Assembly (NCBI GenBank): GCA_902984215.1
Contig: CADWAF010000293.1
Coordinates: 1 to 14,747 of the forward strand
DNA: 14,747 nucleotides
From: Willaertia magna
Taxonomy: Eukaryota > Heterolobosea > Eutetramitea > Acrasida > Naegleriidae
Reading direction: 5' to 3'
Shown here: piece by piece, positions 1 to 7,328 of the stretch
How the letters are laid out: the number at the start of each line of letters is the position of its first letter
How positions within the stretch are numbered: position 1 is the first letter of the stretch
Made by a program: the position numbers and the translations under genes
The notes under the pieces: generated by a model
The model's input: only the letters and a program-made list of their open reading frames with translations
Told to the model about the DNA's origin: nothing
The model's database searches: none

Positions 1-960
1 TTTAGATGAAATGTTAATTTAGTTGTATTTATTTTATTATGGTGTTTATTTGTTCTCTTTTTTATAATAAAATATATTTTTAAATATAATTAACTATTAA
101 TCTTTCTTTGTTTAATTTTTTTTATTTACAATGGTAGGAGTCCAAAAAGTCGGGTCAGTCTTCCGGTTTTCCGGGTTATCAGACTGATTAAAATAAACTA
201 TTATCGAGTCTGGCTTTATAGAACAAAAGAAAAAATTCAGTTGCTAAATTGGTTTTAATAAAAACAGTTAAAATTATTATCTGTTCTTAATTATTGCGCT
301 ATTTTTAAGTCTGTGCCATTTGTTATAACAATTTTATATTTTTATTTTTATGTATTTTTTTCGTATGTTATGTAGTTATTAGAATTATTTTAGAGCACAG
401 AAAAAATAAAAAGTTTCAACAGTAAAATAATTAGTTGTAAGTATTAACGTTGGTTTTATCAATTATATAAATTAATTTTCCTCAATCAGTAAGTTCAGTA
501 AAGCATAAAATCAATATAATCACCACTTGTTCCTAGATATTCATTCAAAAATCATTATTAAATTAAATACCTTATTCGCAGCAGCCGCTCATGTCAATAT
601 TTTACGATTTGTTCAGAAAAAAATTGAGGTCTTCTTTTCTAATCAAATTTTTCCTTGTAACTGAATTTTTGTAATAAGAAATTTTAAAGATTGTAACTGT
701 TTGTGGTTATTTATCGATAAAATAAATGTTTAAAAATTTTATTGTATTTAATAATACTAATAAGTTTAAAGGATATATTTATTAATTTCTTAAGGTTATT
801 ATTTTTAATAACGATGGCTACATTTTAATACTTAATGGTAAAATGAATAAAATTTAAGATTTACTAAATTCAATGTGTGAAAACTTATGTTTTAATGAAT
901 TTAACGTTGTGATTAAACATTAAAAAGAAACTTGAAAATAATTAAAGAACTTTTTTGTAA
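1..960. other. AT-rich stretch without a supported gene
   Basis: No open reading frame of convincing length or composition is visible on either strand. The stretch is AT-rich but less so than what follows. It holds a GC-richer island near 133-212, described separately, and small GC-bearing patches near 290-320 and 578-592. These could be remnants of a gene or of a mobile element, or untranslated sequence of a gene outside the window. I could not assign any of them. Confidence 0.5.
133..212. other. GC-richer nested hairpin island
   Basis: Within very AT-rich DNA, TCAGTCT (155-161) pairs with AGACTGA (181-187). Inside that loop CCGG (163-166) pairs with CCGG (171-174) across a TTTT loop. The 3' arm can instead pair further on: CAGACT (180-185) with AGTCTG (207-212). 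The two folds exclude each other. This could be a small structured RNA, the end of a mobile element, or chance. One plus-strand frame stays open from the island to about position 267, but I do not recognise the peptide and do not call a gene. Confidence 0.35.
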
Positions 961-2830
961 ATATTTTTAATCATATACATGTTAATAAAAATATTTTAAT
1001 TAAAATATCTTTTAGTTTTATAATAAAATTAATTATTTTATAAAAGTAGAAAGTTGTTCTGATTTCAAATATAATAATTTTGTTTAAAAAATTAACATTT
1101 ACATAATTTTTATAATATTTTAAATTTTTTATTATTTGTGATTTGGTTGTTCTATAATTATATATAAAAAACAAACATTAATCTACTAGTAAATATTAAA
1201 AATAGACAATTTTAAATTTTTAATCTACTCTAAAAAGCTATCTTAATTTATGTTAATTAATAATATTGTAAAAATAATTATAATTAAAGAAATTATATTT
1301 TAAAACATAATTACAAATATTTCATCAACAAAAGATTAAAAAGTATTAAAGATATTTCATTTGAATAAAAAATTCTTTATAACAACAATAAAATTAGTAT
1401 AAATTTATATTAATTTATGTTAATTTTATAAAATTTTATAAAAAAATTTTTATTTTATAAAATCAACATAAACTAAAATTACTAAGAACAAATAATAATA
1501 AATAGGTTTAGGAATTGAATTAAAATATTTATTATTTAAATTTTACATTTTTAAATTATATACAATTACTTATTTTATTTTTTAGATAACATAAAATAAA
1601 ATATTATTTATTTTTTATAATTTAAATAAAATAAAATTTAAAAATTAATAATAAAAAATAAAATTTTAAATTATATAAATTTATACTATTTTTAATAAAT
1701 TTTTTTTAATTTTTTTAAAAAATAAATATTTATTTCTTTTTTAAATTAATATTAAAACCTATTTTTTACATATAAAAATGTTAATAATTAAAAATGTTTA
1801 AAAATTTTTGAGTATATTTTAAATTTAAATAGTAATAAATTTTAAAATATAAAAAATAATATCTTTAATTTATTAAAAATATAGATTTTTTTATAATAAA
1901 TAACTTGTATTTATTAATGTTAAAATTATTTTAATTTTTAAAACAAATAAAAATAATATATTTTTAAATTAATTTAATAAAATCTTTATTTTTACTTTAT
2001 AAAAATATATTTAAATAATAATTATTTATAAAAATACATTTTTAATACTAAATAAAAATATAAATAATATAATAACAAATATACATTAATAAAAATATTT
2101 AAAATAATTATTAATCTAAAAAAATAAATAATATAATCTCTTTGATAACTATATAGATTGTATTATTGTAACTTTTTTTAATTAAAAATTTAACATAAAT
2201 TTATAACATATATATTTTTTAAGACTATATGGTTAAAAAAAATTTTAAAAAAATATAAAATCAAAAAATTAAGAAAATTGTAATTATTATAAGTTTTTAG
2301 TTTATAAATTAATAGATAAATAATTATTATAATTTATATAAACTAATATTTAGTTAAAATTAATTAAATAGTTAGTTAAAATGTAATGAAAATTTTTTTT
2401 AATATTATTTAAGTTATAAAATTTATAATTATTATTATGAAACCAATATATATTATAATTTATTTTGTTTATAAAATATTTTTAGTTTTTATATTAATTA
2501 AATTAATAATATATTTATAATAAAATATTTAATATTAAATAAATTTAATAAAAAAATTATTTAATTTTATAATTATAAATTATTAATTAATTTATGAAAG
2601 AAAATTAAAAAGAAATAAAAATTATATTATATTAATTTTAAATAGTAATATTAAATAAGTTTTTTATTTATTTAATTTTTATTATATATAGTCTATTAAT
2701 TAATATTATATATATTTATTAATTTATTTTTTTCTTTTATTTTTATTAATTTTTCTATAATTATATAAATAATAAAATAATTTATAATAATCAAAATTAA
2801 ATGGTTATAATTTTTAAAAAATAAATATTA
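960..2830. other. Extremely AT-rich gene-free domain
   Basis: G and C almost vanish here. The row 1621-1680 contains none, and neighbouring rows contain only two to four. The DNA is mostly interleaved A/T runs with many short inverted repeats, and no reading frame looks coding. Possible roles are long intergenic spacer, matrix attachment, replication-origin-like DNA, or a centromere or telomere-proximal domain. Sequence alone does not decide between them. The only distinct object I picked out is the inverted repeat at 1411-1475. Confidence 0.6.
1411..1475. repeat. Inverted repeat, about 22-23-bp arms
   Basis: The left arm (1412-1433) and right arm (1453-1474) are reverse complements at 20 of 22 positions, with one further matching pair outside, around a 19-base spacer. 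The left-arm core ATTTATGTTAATT also occurs near 1247-1259, so the motif is repeated locally. In DNA this AT-rich, partial palindromes arise easily, so a function is not implied. Confidence 0.6.
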
Positions 2831-3037
2831 ATATAATTTATTGATGATATAAATATTTAGTTATAATATTTAAAAAATAATTTAATAGATTACAATGTAA
2901 AATAAAATTATTAATTAAATTTTCAAAATATTTATTATAATTAAAAACAATTATTACATGTAATTTTTGAAAAAAAAAATTTATGAAAAGAACTGTTATA
3001 ATAAAAAATTGCATTACATCAAAAAAATTAAACATAT

Positions 3038-3050
3038 CAGAAGGGAACAT
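3038..3050 (+). repeat. Possible relic of tRNA-Pro 5' end
   Basis: The 13-mer CAGAAGGGAACAT is identical to the junction at 13210-13222, where five upstream bases meet the first eight bases of the third tRNA-Pro gene. Here it lies 35 bp before an intact copy and is not followed by the rest of a tRNA. It may be a remnant of a duplication or of an insertion event at the tRNA 5' end. Confidence 0.4.
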
Positions 3051-3072
3051 TTATACTTTAACAATTATATAA

Positions 3073-3144
3073 GGGAACATGGTCTAGTGGTATGATTCTC
3101 GCTTTGGGTGCGAGAGGCCCTGGGTTCGATTCCCAGTGTTCCCC
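3073..3144 (+). tRNA. tRNA-Pro (anticodon UGG), copy 1
   Basis: This is a complete intronless tRNA for proline. The acceptor stem GGGAACA pairs with TGTTCCC and is followed by discriminator base C. The anticodon stem CTCGC/GCGAG encloses the loop TTTGGGT, giving anticodon TGG at 3105-3107. The T arm is CTGGG-TTCGATT-CCCAG. The internal pol III promoter is visible as an A box (TGGTCTAGTGG) and a B box (GGTTCGATTCC, 3123-3133). The 3' CCA is not encoded, as is normal in eukaryotes. Two identical copies lie at 4597-4668 and 13215-13286. Confidence 0.98.
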
Positions 3145-3166
3145 TTGTCGAAAGATAAGAATTTTT
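3144..3166 (+). terminator. tRNA-Pro trailer hairpin with GAAA loop and T run
   Basis: Starting at the discriminator base, CTTGTC pairs with GATAAG around a GAAA loop of the GNRA class, giving six pairs including one G-U. AA and a run of five T follow, a likely pol III stop. The first 22 bases are identical after all three tRNA-Pro genes in the window, so the precursor tRNA should carry this hairpin until trimming by tRNase Z or an exonuclease. Confidence 0.65.
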
Positions 3167-4284
3167 GTTGTTTAACTCAAACCTGTTTGTTCTTCGTTTG
3201 CCGAGGAAGTTTTTAATTAAAAACAGTTGAATTAATTTCAAATCATTATTTTTGAACACCAAATTTGCCATGCACAAATAAATAATGTACAATTCTTTGG
3301 TAATACAGATATTGGTTTTTTTCTGGAATAAGAGAAAATATGAATTTTAGTGCCCCAAAAAACCTTTTTTGAAATAAGTTAATTAAGGTAAATTTCAATT
3401 AAAAAAAAAGAAATTTGTACTATTTACAATTCTAAATGGGTTATTAAAAAAGATTAATTAACCAAACAAATTAATGCAATAATTACAACAACAAAAAAGT
3501 TTAAGTCAATTTTGTGGAAGCTAATAAAGGTTTAACAAACAGTCAACTAAACAAATCACTGTTTTGGTTATTGAAAGTGTTGGAGGGAAGCGCTTTTGGA
3601 AGGAGATACAAAAAGAAGAATCAAAGGATTTAAAATTTTAACTAATTATTTAGAAACAAGTAATTAAAAATCTATAAAGATATTTTTTAATTAAAAAATA
3701 CAGCAAAAGTGCAATTAAAATTCTATGCATTAAGGAAAGAAAAAAAATTATTCCAAACACGTTAAATAAATTTACAATAGAATCAAAGCGTTATTAAGAT
3801 TTAAAAAATGAAAATTGTTGAAAATAACTAATTAAGATTTGTGGAAGAGTTTAAACTAATAAACTAGTTTAAGAGAAAGCTTAATATATTATTAGGTCAC
3901 AGCTTTGCAAGAGCTAACAAATGTTTAACAGAAGAAGAAACATATTGTTGTTTTTTTTAAAGAAAGTGCTGCGGAATATATTTTTGGGCAAAATAAAATG
4001 ATTTGAATGTTACTTGAATTTTTAAAGTTTCAATTGAATGCTGTTGTTCTTTAGGCTGAAAGTTAAGCAAGTCAAAATCAAGTAATTGTAGTTTGTTAAT
4101 TCATTTTGGTTGTTCTTAATAGTACTAGGTCGATTCCCACTAGTATTAGTTTATAAACTTGTTGTTTTATAAAATTCTACAACAAATGACATTCTGAAAT
4201 CTAACCATTAATTACTGACCCATAATAAAAAACAAAATTAACATTTCACATTTTCAACTTGACACACCACATTCACAATGTTTG
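3167..4284. other. Spacer between convergent tRNA cassettes
   Basis: There is no convincing gene. The first 125 bp or so resembles the downstream flanks of the other two tRNA-Pro genes, including patches such as AACAGTTGAA and TTGAACACCAA, so the flanks are paralogous. No clear copy of the inverted-repeat element follows this first tRNA. Positions about 3515-3620 and 3900-3990 share short patches (TTTGTGGAAG; GCTAA..AA..TTTAACA; GAAAGTG) and may be a decayed internal repeat. From about 4080 the sequence, read on the minus strand, resembles the DNA downstream of element E3. Confidence 0.5.
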
Positions 4285-4446
4285 AAAAGAAAGTACAAAT
4301 AGACGTTGCATGGAAGTTAAGCATGGTATTGAACAGATTTGTTATAGCGCAAACACTGTTTCAGTGCGTTCCTACTAGAGGAAGGTACTGAAACTTACAA
4401 CTCGAAAACATAGGAACAAATCTGATATCTAGTGTACTTTCTTTTT
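4285..4446 (-). repeat. Structured inverted-repeat element E1
   Basis: The element begins and ends with the terminal inverted repeat AAAAGAAAGTACA. Read on the minus strand, nested inside is a second pairing, CAGATTTGTT with AACAAATCTG, and then an apical hairpin, GTTTCAGT with ACTGAAAC plus TTCC with GGAA. The 3' half holds two CCATGC motifs. It lies 150 bp downstream of tRNA-Pro copy 2 in the same orientation. Copies E2 and E3 share the ends at high identity. It may be a non-coding RNA gene or a MITE-like foldback element. I see no target-site duplication, and homology to E3 continues well past the repeat end. Confidence 0.7.
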
Positions 4447-4574
4447 ATCTAATTATTTGTTAGTTAACTATTTATTTGCACAGAACAATTGGTGTTCAAC
4501 TGTTGAGCAAAAACTGCGCAAATGTTTCAAGTTATAAGACAAAAATTCTTATCTGCATCTTGTTTTGAGGCAAT

Positions 4575-4597
4575 AAAAATTCTTATCTTTCGACAAG
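4575..4597 (-). terminator. tRNA-Pro copy 2 trailer hairpin and T run
   Basis: Read on the minus strand, the hairpin is identical to that of copy 1: CTTGTC, a GAAA loop, GATAAG, AA, then five T. Some 33 bp further downstream (about 4539-4554) the sequence AGATAAGAATTTTTGT occurs again, so the 3' half of the trailer with its T run is duplicated and could act as a backup terminator. Confidence 0.65.
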
Positions 4598-4668
4598 GGG
4601 AACACTGGGAATCGAACCCAGGGCCTCTCGCACCCAAAGCGAGAATCATACCACTAGACCATGTTCCC
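4597..4668 (-). tRNA. tRNA-Pro (anticodon UGG), copy 2
   Basis: The 72-nt gene is identical to copy 1, on the opposite strand and convergent with it. All arms, the TGG anticodon, the A and B boxes and discriminator C are intact, so it should be functional. It heads a cassette of tRNA, trailer hairpin, 127 bp of spacer and element E1, the same order as at 13215-13540. A long plus-strand reading frame that crosses it is only an antisense artefact. Confidence 0.98.
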
Positions 4669-5022
4669 TTTGAACATAAAGTAACTTTATTGAAAAGTAC
4701 TGAAAATAAGCTTATTGTAAAAATGATTGCGCTGGTGGCTAGTTTCGCTGATTTAAAGAAACAGTTTCCTTATCTATTTATCAAAGATGGTCAAGGTTTA
4801 TTAGTCATTATAAAATACAATTAAGATCTCTCATTTCTGCAATTAACGTTGTTAATTTTCTAACAAAAAATTTCAAGTACATTCCGAAAAATCACTTGTT
4901 TCCGCAGTTAGTTGTATGAATAAAAAAAAACCTTACAAAAGTTTGATTGGATACAAAAATGATTGGTCAGGTGTGTGAAAAAAAATAACAATATCGTACT
5001 GTTAAGATCATTTGCAAAAAGG
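4669..5022. other. Upstream region of the Alba gene
   Basis: This 354-bp spacer lies between the 5' end of tRNA-Pro copy 2 and the Alba start codon and presumably holds both upstream regions, which are divergent. A 33-codon plus-strand frame starts at the ATG near 4723 with fairly ordinary amino-acid composition, but it matches nothing I know and I do not call it. An ATG at 4960 reads only nine codons before a stop. Confidence 0.4.
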
Positions 5023-5781
5023 ATGTCCAACAACAACGCATATAGAAGAGTTAGAAATCAAAACCAACAAGAAAGTCAAGCTCCAAAGAATGAAATTAGA
5101 ATTACCGGACAAGGTCGTTCAAGAAATATCATTACCTATGCAGTTGCTTTATTAGATCCAACCTTATTACCTAAAGATGAAAAGGTTGTTGAGAATACAA
5201 CAAATCAATCATCTTCTCAACAACAACAATATGATGCAGTTGTATTAAAGGCTATGGGTAAAGCAATACAAAAAGCAGTTACTATTGCAGAAGTATTAAA
5301 GAGAAGAGTACCAAATTTACATCAAATTACTTCTATTGAAAGTCAAACTATTGAAGATCAATATGCTCCACAAGAAGAAGGTTTAGATACTAAAACTCAA
5401 ACTCGTATTAAGAGTTCTATTACTATTACTTTATCAAAGAAACCAATTGATAAAAGTCATGTAGGTTATCAAGAACCAATCCCACTTGATCAAGTTGTTG
5501 CTCAACAACAATTACCTACTGCAGTTGGTACTAGAAGAAGATCATTTAGAGGAAGAGATAGAGGACAATCTCAACAACAACAACAAGGTAGAGGTACTAG
5601 AGGTGGTAGAGGTGGATTCCGTGGAGGAAGAGGTCAACGTAGAGGTGGATTCCGTGGTGGTAATAGAGGTGGTGGTTTAAGTAATAGAGGAGGACAACGT
5701 AGATTCCGTGGTGGAAATAGAGGAGGTGGTAATAGAGGACCACAACAAGAAAGAGGACAATCTCAACAACAACAACAATAA
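5023..5781 (+). CDS. Alba-domain RGG-box nucleic-acid-binding protein
   Basis: The 252-residue product has an Alba domain at about residues 22-140: NEIRITGQGRSRNIITYA, then a KAMGKAIQKAVTIAEVLKRR helix, then an ITITLSKKP strand. A Gln-rich loop of some 15 residues interrupts it near 56-70. The C-terminal tail (about 171-246) is dense in RGG and RGR motifs and ends in Gln. Eukaryotic Alba proteins bind RNA or DNA, as in the Rpp20/Rpp25 subunits of RNase P/MRP and the RGG-tailed plant and protist Albas linked to translation and R-loops. The RGG tail fits the latter group and is a likely target of arginine methylation. I start at the ATG at 5023: the longer open frame begins with a non-ATG codon, and the upstream ATG at 4960 is out of frame and soon stops. 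An AATAAA lies at 5907-5912. The next gene is convergent. Confidence 0.88.
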   Translation: MSNNNAYRRVRNQNQQESQAPKNEIRITGQGRSRNIITYAVALLDPTLLPKDEKVVENTTNQSSSQQQQYDAVVLKAMGKAIQKAVTIAEVLKRRVPNLHQITSIESQTIEDQYAPQEEGLDTKTQTRIKSSITITLSKKPIDKSHVGYQEPIPLDQVVAQQQLPTAVGTRRRSFRGRDRGQSQQQQQGRGTRGGRGGFRGGRGQRRGGFRGGNRGGGLSNRGGQRRFRGGNRGGGNRGPQQERGQSQQQQQ

Positions 5782-5969
5782 GATTAAATAGTTGTATGAT
5801 GAAAGTGTTTTCATTTTCAGTACGATGATGGTTAGATCTCACTAAGTAAATATATCCTAAGGACTATCATCTTGCCCGATTTTATGAAACATTTTCTCAC
5901 ACCCCAAATAAAACTTGTACAAAAATTATAAATACAACTTTAAGAAATATTTATTTATTGGCTATCTAA

Positions 5970-7025
5970 TTAAATTATCTTTACAACTTTTAATACAACT
6001 AAAATAATTGCAATAACAGCAACTATTGCCAAAATAATTAATAATAAAATACATAATAAATTTCTACCCCATCTAGAATGTTTTTCAGCCTTCACAATAT
6101 TCTCTTTTCCTTCCACCACTCTATCAACTGTTACATCAATATTTTCTTCAATTAAATCTAATGAATGACCTTGTTCAATTGTTAAATAATGTAATTCTTT
6201 AAAGATTTGATTTAAATCTCTAATGTTTGATTCAATTTCTTTTATATCTTCTTCTCTTTCTGTTATTATTCTTGTATTAAATTCAATTTCATTTTCTAAT
6301 TGTGAATTATATTCCATATTTAGTAATTGTTGTTTATTATTATTTTTAGAAGAAGTGTGATTAGTTAATGGTAATAATAAAGAATCTTCTTCATTTGCTT
6401 CTTCTTGATAAATTAATTTTGGTTCTTTATAATTATTATTCTTTTTAACATTTTGAATAAATTGTTTTTGTTTTTTTAAACAATTTGTAACAGCACTTTG
6501 ATATTCATTTAAAATAATTTCAATATTTTTATTTAATTTATTTATTTTAAATGAAAAATTTAAATTCTTTAAACTTTCCAAAACTTTAATTTTTTTAGAT
6601 AAATTTAATTCAATAACTTGTTTTGATGTTATTTTAATTAATTCATTTAATTGATTTCTAAATTCAGAAGTATCTTTATTTGTTGATAATATAGAAGTAG
6701 TTGCTTTTTTAATTTTATTAGTAGATTGATTAATTTTATTTAATAAATCTTCAATTTCTAAAGTTAATTGTTCAAATTCTTCATCTGTTAAATTATTATA
6801 ATTATTGTAATTATTATTGTAATTATTGTAATTATTATAATTATTATAATTAGAAGAAGTATTTGATGAATTATTATTTAAAACATTATTTTTTAAAATG
6901 TCAAGTGAGGATGTATTGTTGTGATAATTAGTATTGTTATTGTTAAAAGATGATCGTATCGGTAAGGAAGTGTTGTTGTTGTTGTTATTCTTTTTACCAT
7001 CTCGAATGACATCACGAAAACTCAT
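5970..7025 (-). CDS. Qa-SNARE, syntaxin-7-like
   Basis: The product is a 351-residue tail-anchored SNARE. Residues 1-79 are low-complexity and Asn-rich. An N-terminal helical region resembling the syntaxin Habc bundle spans about 80-195. A linker leads to the SNARE motif (about 253-315): TEREEDIKEIESNIRDLNQI, then FKELHYLTIEQGHSLDLIEE, with the zero-layer Gln at 285. A basic juxtamembrane stretch (KAEKHSRWGR) precedes one transmembrane helix (about 322-347). The IFKEL..IEQG..LD.IE pattern matches the Pep12/Vam3/syntaxin-7 type, which drives endosome and lysosome fusion with Qb, Qc and R partners. Dictyostelium has such paralogues, but I cannot say which this is. The ATG follows a long A run, typical of dictyostelid starts. 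The gene converges on the Alba gene with 188 bp between the stops, and AATAAA-like signals lie at 5950-5959 on the minus strand. Confidence 0.93.
   Translation of the reverse strand: MSFRDVIRDGKKNNNNNNTSLPIRSSFNNNNTNYHNNTSSLDILKNNVLNNNSSNTSSNYNNYNNYNNYNNNYNNYNNLTDEEFEQLTLEIEDLLNKINQSTNKIKKATTSILSTNKDTSEFRNQLNELIKITSKQVIELNLSKKIKVLESLKNLNFSFKINKLNKNIEIILNEYQSAVTNCLKKQKQFIQNVKKNNNYKEPKLIYQEEANEEDSLLLPLTNHTSSKNNNKQQLLNMEYNSQLENEIEFNTRIITEREEDIKEIESNIRDLNQIFKELHYLTIEQGHSLDLIEENIDVTVDRVVEGKENIVKAEKHSRWGRNLLCILLLIILAIVAVIAIILVVLKVVKII
6792..6848 (-). repeat. Nine-base coding repeat (Tyr-Asn-Asn)
   Basis: About six units of a nine-base repeat encode Y-N-N tripeptides (one with an extra N) at residues 60-78 of the syntaxin, in its disordered N-terminal region. 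Such tracts expand and contract easily and vary in length between strains. Confidence 0.85.
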
Positions 7026-7328
7026 TTTTTTTTTAATTTTTTATTAAAAATTTTTATCCAATTGGAAAGTCATTTGAAATTCAATAATAATCACATTCAT
7101 ACAAGGTCAACCAACAATTTAATGATTATAATTTATAAAATATTTGTAACAATCTAACATTACAATGTACACACATACAGGCCAATATAAAACAAAAGCA
7201 TACAAAAATAAATTTTTATTACCGGAGCGTTAAGAAAAAAAAAATAGAACAACTAATAGTAGTTCACTAACAATTGTATACTATCCATGAATGCATACAA
7301 AAAAGAATACAAAAAAAGAATACAAAAA
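7026..7328. promoter_or_regulatory. Syntaxin upstream region and desaturase 3' flank
   Basis: This 303-bp spacer separates two minus-strand genes. Next to the syntaxin ATG it is almost pure A on the coding strand, the usual leader composition in this group. A minus-strand AATAAA (plus-strand 7215-7220) could serve as the poly(A) signal of the desaturase gene. I see no other defined site. Confidence 0.5.

Noticed and set aside
971..1174. Small minus-strand ORFs at 971-1174, 2838-3050 and 14353-14604
   Set aside because: Their Lys/Ile/Asn/Phe/Tyr composition is what AT-rich non-coding DNA gives by chance, and none shows a domain.
3144..3159. The conserved tRNA trailer as an external B box
   Set aside because: Dictyostelium tRNA genes can have a B-box-like copy downstream, but TTGTCGAAAG matches GGTTCGANTCC only loosely, while the perfect hairpin explains the whole conserved block better.
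3073..4668. A CRISPR array or prokaryotic mobile element
   Set aside because: There are no short regularly spaced direct repeats, and the gene content, tRNA promoters and SNARE are eukaryotic.
4522..4824. A 100-codon plus-strand ORF and its mirror near 3065-3292
   Set aside because: Both read through a tRNA-Pro gene in antisense; the shared peptide is the antisense translation of the tRNA, not a protein family.
4963..5022. A 20-residue N-terminal extension of the Alba protein
   Set aside because: It would need a TTG start; the first in-frame ATG is at 5023, and the possible GT-AG splices I tried from the ATG at 4960 go out of frame.
5597..5842. Antisense ORF and a +1 frame ORF (5486-5680) inside the Alba gene
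   Set aside because: Both are shadows of the repetitive RGG/Gln-coding sequence; the Alba frame has domain support.
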